Part shown: positions 20,840 through 31,124 of the stretch, in pieces
Layout: every line of letters begins with the position of its first letter
How positions within the stretch are numbered: the stretch's first letter is position 1
From: Ciona savignyi
Lineage: Eukaryota; Chordata; Ascidiacea; Phlebobranchia; Cionidae
Reading direction: 5' to 3'
NCBI GenBank assembly: GCA_000149265.1
Contig: CH003028.1
Coordinates: 2,032,629-2,096,628, forward strand
Length of the DNA stretch: 64,000 nucleotides
The notes under the pieces: model-generated
What the model was told of the DNA's origin: nothing
The model's input: the letters and a program-made list of their open reading frames with translations, nothing else
Database searches by the model: none
Position numbers and translations under genes: made by a program

Positions 20840-21070
20840 TTACAGGAGCTATTGCAGTGTGTTGCGTACACGATTGAGACGTTCTTTAAGTTTTTTTACA
20901 ACCCATTTTCCAGAGTTGATATTGCAGTGTGTTATATAAGATAACAATAAGATTTTTAGTTTATCCTTTCTTCGGTACCAGACGATATTCGTTAAGTACC
21001 TTACCCAATACACAAACTTTCGAATGCCTGTAGACGCCGATGCTCATACCAATTGAGCTAACTGGACAGA
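20840..21070 (-). mobile_element. SINE related to family A, different tRNA-like head
   Basis: On the minus strand the head reads GTCCAGTTAGCTCAATTGGT, then GGCATTCGAAAGT. The body shows GGGTAAGGTACTTAACG and TATAACACACTGCAATATC. The head is a clearer tRNA D-arm (TAGCTCAATTGG) than the main family. Confidence 0.55.
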
Positions 21071-21401
21071 TTATATGTTGATGATTAAGCAATTCCCTCG
21101 ACCATTGTCCTACTGTGCGGGGAATGTTACTTGTTTCTTTTGCACAAGAAAATGAGTCGAAGTATTCTAATGTGTTTTTAGTTCAACTTTCTCCACTTGG
21201 TTCTCCGCGTGGGCCTTGCTCAAGACACACCCAAATAGTTGGTAACTTGTTTCACAGCCGCCACATTTTCGACGAGCGCTGAACGCAAGTGAAAGTTGTA
21301 CTGATACTACAACTAGAACCAGCGTTAAGTTGGTTACCGATTGCTTGTTTTGTATTCAGTAACTAACTTGAAATTGATTTGTATATAAGTACAAAATAAC
21401 T

Positions 21402-21594
21402 AGGATATGATATGTTTATCTCTGTGAATGGGAAAACCAAGGGGGTTAACACACAGACAATGTCAGATCGTCTCGCGCCCATCGTCGGGTTACCGGAGAT
21501 ATTGCAGTGTGTTGTATGATAGACACGTTCCTTCAATTTGGTAGAAGCCATTAATCCAATACGCATTAACCCACCAGACTAATATGTCGGACGA
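21402..21594 (-). mobile_element. SINE family A with internal deletion
   Basis: The inverted tail (TCTGTGAATGGGAAAACC) and body (CGCCCATCGTCGGGTTACC, GACACGTTCCTTCAATTTG) are followed at once by an inverted head (CCACCAGACTAATATGTCGGAC). The box B segment is lost. Confidence 0.75.
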
Positions 21595-21796
21595 ACTAAC
21601 TGTAAACCGGTAACTAACTTTTTGAATAAGAAACAGTTAACTAACTCCACATTTCAAATATGCAACTGAATAAGCACCCAGTAAACGGTAGCCAAAATTA
21701 ATATTTTGGCCAACTTCATTGTGTGTTTTAAAACAAATAAGAACGATCGATAAACGTACACCGCTAGAGAGCATGGGAGAGTCGGAGAGCCTTGTA

Positions 21797-21918
21797 AGGT
21801 CGTGTGGCCAAATGGTTAACGCGACCGATACATATACCGACTCTTATACAAAAAAAAACGGTCCGAGTGACGAGCCCATAATAGATTCGAAACTTGGCTC
21901 GGTAAAAAAAAATTGGAC
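21797..21918 (+). mobile_element. tRNA-derived SINE, family B, with target-site duplication
   Basis: Box A-like GTGTGGCCAAATGGTTAACG and box B GATTCGAAACTTGG are followed by an A-rich tail. It is flanked by AGCCTTGTA at 21788-21796 and 21919-21927, a 9-bp duplication as made by LINE machinery. Four more copies are listed below. Confidence 0.82.
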
Positions 21919-22169
21919 AGCCTTGTACAACACCGTGCCAGCCGTTGTATTGTCGCTTACTCTCTAAACACAGTTGTCAAATACTTTTTTACGTCCCTGT
22001 AGGTTTTCATTTAGATTTTGCAGTATGAAATTGGAATGAAATTTAATCAACCTAACACTTATTTTTTTGTACATAAAACATATCGTTTCTCTTTATTAAA
22101 AGACTTTTAAAACAAGTGTTTGTAAGGATCAGTCGTTTAAAGTTAATTTCGGTTGTGGTTACCAGACAT

Positions 22170-22395
22170 GTTCTAAGCTTAAACCCCGGTCGGTTGTCTA
22201 GTCCGTAGGCAGAGCACTTAACTGTTGTAACCTGAATCCAGATGTTCCAAATACATTATTATAAATTTGAGGGCACATCAAATATTAAAACACTTAAATA
22301 GCTTTAGCATTCCAACAGTGGTCTAGCGGTAATCTGACGATTACACGTGCTTCAGCGAATTAAGCATGAGAAGCATATACCCTATGTTTCGTTGT
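22170..22395 (+). mobile_element. Diverged SINE (family A-like)
   Basis: GTCGGTTGTCTAGTCC, GCAGAGCACTTAACTG and GGTAATCTGACGATTACACG recall the family A body in order, at low identity. Confidence 0.4.
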
Positions 22396-22529
22396 AAGTG
22401 GTACAGCACAATTTATGATATACCTAGGTACAAGCTAATCACGGTTAGAAGGCTAGCCCGAAAAAAACAGAAAAACATTAATAAACACCGCTTTGAATGA
22501 TTGAATGTATTTAGGAGTTTGAATTTTTT

Positions 22530-22680
22530 TGTTACTGAGCCAAGTTTCGAACCGATGGTGGGCTCGTTCGTAAGTTTGTAGTTGGTATGTACTCGGACCG
22601 ATTTTGTAAAGGAGTAGGTATATATATCGGTTGCGTTAAACGTTTGGCCACAGGACCCATACTTTAGGGGCTCAAATTAA
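22530..22680 (-). mobile_element. SINE family B
   Basis: The minus strand carries GGCCAAACGTTTAACGCAACC (box A side), CGATGGTGGGCTCG inverted, and TTTCGAACC/GAGCCAAG inverted box B with a T-rich (inverted A) tail near 22530. Confidence 0.75.
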
Positions 22681-23499
22681 AAAAATTTAAACAATTTGGT
22701 GAATATGGCACCGCAAGTGTCTGTACAACTTTGACACCAGGGGTGGGGTTGATCATACAGCACTGTAAGAACTTAGCCATATATATTTTTAACTACGATA
22801 TGAAATTTGTCCAATACATACTTTATGGAAATAAGTACAATTGTATTACAACATAACAACATTAAGTCTTTGGTGATTTTAATGTGCTGATGATTTTAGT
22901 GTTGACATTTTGACAGACTTGTTGGCCGCATTCCAAAACGTCTTACTCTGAATACAAAACGTGCAAATTTAAAATTTCGATATTGTCTTTCAATTTAACA
23001 TGGATTAAACTCAGAAATTAATTAAGCACTGAAATAGTTGGTGCCATAATACTGTAAATCTCCGGTTTAGGTAGTTTTTTTTAGTCAGGCTAAGAATACT
23101 TTTATGAAGAGACGATAAACAATTTATTTTGTGCATTGGGTTTGTTCTTGTACCAAGCTTATCGTAGCACATGTTCAACGGTGTAATTCTCTACTTAGCC
23201 CGTATACACAATGCATAATGTATGGGCAAGATATGCAAGATTATCGCTCGGCTTACCGGACATCACTCAAAATGGGGAAATGAAAAAACACCAAAGAAAT
23301 ACTTTCGAATAATCAGGTTGTGGCGAAAAGCAAGCAAAGCAATCTTTCGGGAGCATAGGCTCCGTTTGTTTTCGCGATAAAATCGCGGTTAAAAGCCAAA
23401 TGCGTGTTTTGACACTGTGCATATATGTAACGAAATAACAAACAAGATTAGGGGAGTCAGCGGCTGTATAAATAAATGTGAAGTTTAACTAGAACCGCA

Positions 23500-25720
23500 A
23501 TTTTAGCACAATAAGAAGTAATTTGAAGCCCTTACACGGACAAGTATGAAAGTAAGTTGAATTAGTTTTAAATAACCTCTTCAGATACCCATATGGTGTG
23601 GTACTTTGTTAGCACGTTAGGCAGATATACATTAACCTTCGAAAATTGAAAAAAAATATGTGGTGACGTAAAATAAAGCGGGCCGCTATCCAGGCTGCAA
23701 TTAAGGTAGGTTAAAGTGCATATTCGAGAGGGTAAAACAACTACTCAGCGATTCCGGAAGGGGCCTATACTAAGAGATGCCGGAAACGAGTTCATTAGAT
23801 AAAGCATGTTATCTAACGGTTAATATAATTTTCGAGTGTTTGGTTCTTATCTGACATTTGTCGAAGCGCCACAGCGCGTTTCGAAATTTCTGTGTGCGCG
23901 AGTACCGTGGAAACAAACAGTTTGGACGCTCGTTACTAGTTGCAGGCAGGAGGGCATCAATCGCGACAAACACAAACAAGAAACACCCCGTGGTAAGTAC
24001 TCTTGAAACCGGCACAATGTTTGAAAGTCAATCAGCGTCCCTGATTACTTGATAAAGATTTCAAATGTCAGAACAAGACAAATAAAATTATCACGCAACG
24101 TTTGGTAGGCCAACGTACATGTTTAAACAATTCTTGAACAAGTTGAAACAAACTGAAGTTTGTTACTGGAATACAATATTTTAGATAACCTTGAGGTGAT
24201 TAATGCTGAGTTACGAGCCGCCTAATCTCCTGCCCTTGTGTAATTTAAACTTCGCCATTTACAGAACGTGATCAAGCATGTTTTGCCTGATTAGAATTCG
24301 TTTGTTTGTTCAAAATTCGACTGGGCTATTATTTGATCCAGGTTTAAGTTTTAGAAGACATTCGCAACAAGGCTTGGATTAAACGTGACCTTATTCAAAT
24401 AGAATAAAATCTTTTACTTTGTATACAGCAGGTGTTCGGGTTGTTTACAATGCGAGGGACTTAACACAAATCCTTAACACTGATAAAATATCACATATTT
24501 GAGGAAACACATGTACACAGTGGCTCTGAACCTTCCAAGATATATTTTAACAAAATATGTAAGTCGCTATGACTTAGGTTTATGTTAGTTCTGACATTCT
24601 AAACACTAGGACGGTATATTTACTTCCTTAAGGCTTATCCAAGCACAAACTATCGCTGAGTGTTTATTTACCGGTTCAAAGGTTAAGTGTTTCCGATATA
24701 ATGTAAAATATGGATTTGATTATTTACGATTGTGCATTAGTCCGACGACTCATTTGTTCCGTTGGATATCGTAGTTTGTGACATGCTTTTCGCTTTTGCT
24801 AATTGGGGAATTGGACTTTCGCCTACAACTGGTCAATTTGTTTGATTTGCCTCATGCTGCTTTTTTAGTTGGATTGTTGAACAACAAAACTTAGCGCGCG
24901 AGCTATTGTCCGTCACAATACGACAAGCGTTATCTCGATGGAGTCGCGTATCAAGTTGTCAGCAAACATTTGCTCTGCCTCCCAAACTATTACCTGAAGA
25001 TCTGTCAATCAAATAAAACTTACAGCAAATATCGAAAGAATATTGTCCCACTCTATACGAGACTTGTTATAATGCCACGCATTTGAACCCGTGACTTTAG
25101 GACCCTTCGTGTTATCAACCGGAGGGAAATACATTTCTTTATTGATGACTTGCTAAAGTTTAAATTTCATTCACTAAACTGCCCTGATAAAAAAATATGC
25201 ATCAACTGTTTGTCGATATTCTGAATGAATTTATCTCAATTAAGATAAACAAGTGGTTGAAATAAGGCGTAAATAAAAATGGGACGCACTTTGATAAGCG
25301 CTGTTTATTTCGGCAGCTCCAATTATAGTTGTACAACAGACTAACCCTTAAATTGTCTACCAAACCCCAGTGGCCGTAATTGGGTACTGAGGTTAAAGTT
25401 GGGGTTGGTTTTGGGTTATGTTTGGGGTTAAGATTTTCACGGCAATTTGATTCTACGGCATGCTAAATCAGACAAACAGAGTCAAGGTGTTTAAAACTGT
25501 ATTTATCGGGTTTCACAAAAATGCGGGGAAAAATAACTCTTTTTATTGAAACATGATCCTTGCTTGTTTAAAAATTACGATTCGGCATTTCGAAAATTAA
25601 GGACAGGAATGGTTCATGTAATTGATTCATTTCGTTTTCAAGCGAAGCCCGATTCGCGAATTAGTTTATTGCTTCGCAGTCCATTATTTTAATAACCTCT
25701 GAAATTCAATGATGTCATTA
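23500..25720. other. Intergenic, no gene recognised
   Basis: AT-rich sequence with no ORF or repeat that I can defend. A tRNA-like remnant is possible on the minus strand at about 25065-25130 (GGGTTCAAATGCGTGG). At 25375-25470 a TTGGGGTTGGTTTTGGGTTA stretch weakly recalls the MITE core found elsewhere. Confidence 0.4.
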
Positions 25721-25724
25721 CACG

Positions 25725-25995
25725 GTCGCTGGATCGACGCGTTTGGCGCGATTGGAGGCCGAGAAATTCGATTAAATATTTCATTAGGTGGAACACGAAA
25801 AGCACACGACGACGCAGTCCGGTGTCTTCATGTGTCAAGCGCCGTGTTCAGCGCGATATAAACACAGCCGCATGGTCGCGCTATTTCCATTAATTATTGA
25901 TGGGGGTAAGCTCCATAAATAGTCTTAAGTGGAGCCGCGTGTCATTACAACTTGTCTTGCGTGTTCGACAATTTATAAACTCCAGATACGGTTAT
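25725..25995. promoter_or_regulatory. Candidate cis-regulatory module upstream of Irx
   Basis: A CpG-rich island in AT-rich DNA, with dense CGACG and GCGCG motifs. It also holds homeodomain-type sites in TTTCCATTAATTATTGATGG. It lacks reading frames and repeats. Its regulatory role is an inference from composition and position. Confidence 0.3.
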
Positions 25996-26559
25996 TGGGT
26001 TTAAATTGGCGCTAGATGGCAAGAGAGAGCCAAAACTGCGACTCCCTTATCGGTGGTAATATTATTCAAAAAATAAAATAGTCGACATTATCACTTGCAA
26101 AACCTTATTTCAAATTAATCCGGATAATAAGACATTATAATTTGAATGTTATTCACGCGATACGTCACTAAAACCAAATCATTGTAACGACGAATGTTAA
26201 TAAAACCGAAGAAAAAGTTAAAAATGTAGCTATAAAACTATAAATTCATTTTAGGACGCAGATTCAATTAATGTTTATTAGTAGTTCTGTGTTTTTTTAT
26301 ATGATTTTGTACAGAAAATAAAGCAAGTTGTATTTAATATATAAAATAAAATGTTTTTCTAATTTAAAGCAGCCATTACTGAGGAAACAAATAGTACTTA
26401 GTATCAAAATCGAGTTGATTCGTTCGTCCTTGCGTTGGACCGTCTATTCCTGTCATTTGTTTAACTTGCTTAAGCTATCTTTTTAACAAGACATCAAATA
26501 TAAACGCCTATCCTATGGCATTTTACCTTAACGCGCAAAAACAAAGCTAGGCAAAGTGT

Positions 26560-26690
26560 TTTTTTCTTATTTTTGGTAATCAATCCAATTTTCGAACCCA
26601 TGATGGGCTCATCACTAGCTGTATCCAAAGTGGTATATGTATCGGTCGCCTTAACCATTCGGTTACGCGGCCGTAGACTGGCCAAAGAGT
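26560..26690 (-). mobile_element. SINE family B
   Basis: The inverted box B (CCAATTTTCGAACCCATGAT) is followed by GGGCTCATCACT and then the inverted box A (GCCTTAACCATTCGGTTACG). Same order as the copy at 21797. Confidence 0.75.
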
Positions 26691-26994
26691 GTTGTTGTGA
26701 TTAGAACATACACTTAATGGTATAATTATTTAGGTGAAGAAGGCACGGTAAAATGGCAAAACTACAGTAGTTAAAATACGCCAGTAAATACAAAATGACC
26801 TGACCGTTAAACCTTTAAGGTATTAGTGCCACTTTACAGTGATTTTGTGGTCTCGGTTAAGTCCGAGCGATTTTTCCTGGTAATGAAGCCATGAAATACT
26901 CCCCACTAAGTTGTACTCAAAGTTAGACATTGAGCAGTTCAATTCACCTCATGTCCCATAGCAAATTCAAATTCAATCGTTCATTTAGAAACAG

Positions 26995-27110
26995 TGTTTT
27001 TTACCGGGTCAAGGTTCGAACCCACGATGGGCTCGTTCGTAAGTTTTTACTTGGTATATGTCGGTCAAGTTAAACATTCGGCCACACGACCACACCACCA
27101 TGTTGTAACA
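26995..27110 (-). mobile_element. SINE family B
   Basis: The plus strand reads AAGGTTCGAACCCACGATGG, GGCTCGTTCGTAAG, then AAACATTCGGCCACACGACC, the reverse complement of family B with an intact inverted box B. Confidence 0.75.
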
Positions 27111-27279
27111 TTTATACATTCGAGTGTAGTATCTATCCAAACATTAATCACCAAACGGACAAGACCATGATGTTTAAATACTTGGTATAAATTTGTCGAA
27201 ATCTTACATCCGCCGACGAGCCGTTTGTTCATAAAACACGTCGGATCCATCAGTCATGTCAATGTCATTCTACAAATTA

Positions 27280-30200
27280 AGCGTTCGAGACAGGCTCGTT
27301 TAATTTGGTTCTCGAATTAGATCAATAATGACTTTGTTACGCAGGCGTTAATAACCTTGTCGCTTATTACATAATAATCGCATAGCAGTTCAATGCTCTT
27401 GCTCGAGACGGGTCACCACTAGTTCAACGGAAACTCAGAGTAATTGATATAAACCGATATTAATACCATCAGCTGGTGAAACAACGCGACGGCGGATTAA
27501 TATTTAAATTTGCGGCTCGGTTCCGCGCTTTTAAAGCCGAATTCGGTACAATCCGTTAAACCGGGACAACTTGTGGAACCCAGCTTTTGTTTTAAGAGCT
27601 CTTGCTCTTGGGCGTTTGTTTAATCTTCGGCGCTAATTTGACAAGCATCTCGATTCTGAACATGGCTCACGTCACAGAAACACGGATCCTGAACCCATTG
27701 TGACATCGTGTCACGTCACAATGGTGACGAAAACAGAGCGAATTTAACTGCGGAAAATGCGCGCCGCTTGTCCGCGCGATTTCATTATGACGTAGTGATC
27801 TCGTGGGGAATAATGTAGTGGCAATTATAGTAATGGATACAGGCGTTGGTTTATTAAAAGTTTGCGCCAAGCTAATTACGCGAATGTGCTGTTTGGCCGA
27901 CGATCCAGCGAGGCCATGATACGGAAGTGACGTCATGTGCATATCGGCCCCGTCGCGATCTTTAATCCCAAAGTAAAAAAGTGAATTTGTAGAAACAAAC
28001 CAGATCGATTTATCTCATCTGGGCGACCCTACCGCGCGTGCCGCAGCGACCAACGGCTACTCTATTATGACGTCAGAATCGAAACAATGGAAAATTCTGA
28101 TCAGAGTCAATTAAAGCGAGGATCATTAGCGGGAATTAAAACTGTTACACCTCGATCTGAATCTTGTTCCCATTGTTAAAAGCGCTGCGAGACAATGGAC
28201 CCCAGCAACGTAACAATTAGCGCCTCTTGTTTGTCCGCGATGCTACCATTATGTCGTCACATTTGTAGGTTAATATTAGGAAAACAAAGAGATCGCAACA
28301 ATTCGTCTATACAAAGATTAAGGAGCGCCACATTGTTACGTCATATCTTTAATTGTTACGTCACAGAAGACGATTGGACTGTAAAGTTTAATGACCACAC
28401 AACAAATAGTGTGTTCGCGCGATTGTTTGATTCACACTAGCGAAGGTTAAACGAAAAATGTGTATATGTTTCGTTTGTCCAACATCATACGCGACGCATA
28501 TACAGGTATACTGAAACAAACCATCGAGACTAATATAGTACGTATGGTGGGGATAAATAGCGGACATATAAGACAACCCCATGAATCATTAGTTTCGCCT
28601 GATCTTTTTTTGTGTCGGTTCTTTACTACACTGTACGGATTCTAATCCGCTCATATAAGTAGCGGTTTTGATTTGTAGAAAAATACGAAGGTTTATTCAA
28701 TTCACAGTAGACTGTAATTAAATCCATGTACTGTGGGCCCTTACATGTACGAATCCTGTCCGCTTATAATCTCTTCCTAAAATCATGTCCATATTTTTAA
28801 GTCCAGCTATTTTCTGATGATTACAAACGATTAGATGCAAAATAAACAATGTGAACGAAATTGACAGAATTCAAGTGGTTTATGACGTCATAAGCGGTGA
28901 ATTGTTCGGTGTGAATCGTCGGTTCGAGGCACACCGGCGGAGCTATTGCGAGTTCAGTTTCTACACGGTTGTTACCTGTCCATGAGCGCCGTATTATGAC
29001 TTAATTCTGGAGATAGATAACAGGGGTTAATGAGAGTGTGGTAATTACGACAAATGTTCTGCACATTTGCCATATTCACACCGATTCGAGTTTCGGATGT
29101 CGCACCTTCGTACGTTCGCCCCATGAGTGGGTGTGAAAATACTATTCACTTCCACAACGGAAACGACAACCACCCCCGCGCTAATGACCGAAGTGTCATA
29201 AGTTTATTCCATCGCGGCAACAATCATATTCTATGACGTCATAATCAGAGTTAATACGTCATCAAGATACGCGATCCAGATTTCGTTCTCAGCCATCTTT
29301 ACTTGACGCAGCTTGTTTACGCAGTCCAATTTGATTGTGACGAAAGAGACGAATTGTTTACAAACAAACACGGCCCGAAAGTCATCAAATTAATTCCAAA
29401 TTCAAACAAAAAATCTATTACATTTGTTTAATTTTGGACGCGATCGGTCAAATGTAAACACGCGTAACAATGTTAGTCATTATGACCAAACTCTGTTAAT
29501 TGTTACTAAGAGAAAGCGTAGCGCAGCGTAATAGAGAACTCGACAGAAGGTGCATTATGACATGACATTGGGCAAATAGAAACTAGTGTACGTGGCTTGG
29601 ATGATAAAGTCGATTGTGATGTGTTAAACATGTTTGGACTACTCGATAGTGAGCAAATAAGCTGCATTGTCGAGTCTGACCTTTGTATTGTTTACCCCGC
29701 GCCAGTGTATAATAGTACAAGGTAATTTTGTCGAAATTATGCGAAAAGCATCATCTGCCAATGTGCGCCATATTTTAAAAATCAAAACTTTTTTGTGCGG
29801 TTGTTTTTGCGGACGTACAACGAAACAACGTGATTCAGCGCTTTGTTTGAGGGTATAAAAACAATTAGCTCAGTAGTTTCAGCGCGTTATACCTTCATGA
29901 CATCTGTTTTCGTGATTAATTTTGTGATATTGTTGGGTTGCGGGTGACTTAGATTTCTAAACTTTTTGCGATTTCGGTTGTTGTTTAGGGTGCGATAATC
30001 CCTGTCTGATTGTTTCCTTCTGACCGGAGCACTAATCCTTCCCGTTTTCCCGCCTTCGCTCGTTGCGGCACGGCTGGATGGCTGGTCTACAGCGCTCTAT
30101 TGTTTTAGTGATGTCACAATTAACAAGTAAGCATTGCCGGCGCGTCGGGGGCGATCTCTGTGTGACGTAACAGTGAGGTTTAAGCCGAAAAGAAGAAAAG

Positions 30201-31100
30201 CGCGAATCGCTTTATCAGTTGGAGACACCGTTTGTTACTTCATTCGACAACTGTAGCGAATTGTGAAGTTTGTAGCATGGGATCTTAATTTAAAGTTCTA
30301 GAAACGAGCTACGCAGTTAATAACTTTATTCGGAAGTAAGGGTTTGGTAAATGAGTCACAATTTTATCTTCTATTTACTACAGAACGCAGATAAAAATTA
30401 GGCTAAAATGGATCAGATACACAGGTTTATTTATGCTGTACAAAGGGTTGTGGAGCTGTAAGGCAGGTGAAGCGCTTGTTGAGCAGTGTATACGAATATG
30501 TACATTGTGTTCATATTCGCGTTAAGAATTGGCAAATATATATCCGAGAGGTGGCGATACAGAGCACTATGCGTCGAGTTCGCGGTGGATTATTATTTCA
30601 ACTCGGCCTCGCAAATCTGGAATATCTTCACTCGCGAGATGGCGGGCAAGAGCAGCGGAAGCGACAATAAGACAGTAGCAACAATAACTTTCGGCGAGAG
30701 TCGCGAAAAAAGAAGCGAACGCGACGCGGTGTCGAAGCGGGAACGCCGAATAGGATCGCTCACCAGTCTTATTTGATGACTGGGGGTAGAGGCGGTTAGT
30801 CGCGAAAGCGCGATTTTATTTGCCACTCTCAATAATTAGACTTTAGGGCGGCAGAGTGTAGAGTTAGTGCAGCCATAGTTAACCACCAATGCCTATTGTG
30901 ACGTATTCTAATTCAGCTGCTTACTTCCAGAATTCTAGAATAGCTTGATTCACTGAACACTGAACTAAGTTGGATTACAATCACTGAAGTTGGATTATTA
31001 CGTCACAGGCATTTCACGTCATCCGCAAAGTCTAAAGGGTATGTGTTAATAATCCTTTCAAATTTTTTAGCGAAAATTACTCTTTTTTATGAAACATTTT
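27280..31100. promoter_or_regulatory. Irx 5' flank: CpG-richer non-coding DNA with many TGACGT motifs
   Basis: Gene-free by my reading. It carries TGACGTCA at about 27930, 28069, 28882 and 29233, further TKACGT half-sites, and several ATTA-type sites. GC content is higher than in the neighbours (27.5-28.1 kb and 30.0-30.8 kb especially). The Irx promoter and any non-coding first exon should lie in its right part, but I cannot fix them. Regulatory function is inferred. Confidence 0.35.
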
Positions 31101-31124
31101 TTTACTGCTCTATGTTTAGATTAA

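Noticed and set aside
25375-25470. Further MITE of the shared-core family
   Set aside because: The TTGGGGTTGGTTTTGGG stretch is suggestive, but the ends do not form a convincing inverted repeat and no target duplication is visible.
30486-30776. 96-codon frame as Irx exon 1
   Set aside because: It ends in a stop without a usable donor in the phase needed by the acceptor at 31162, and it does not resemble Irx N-termini.
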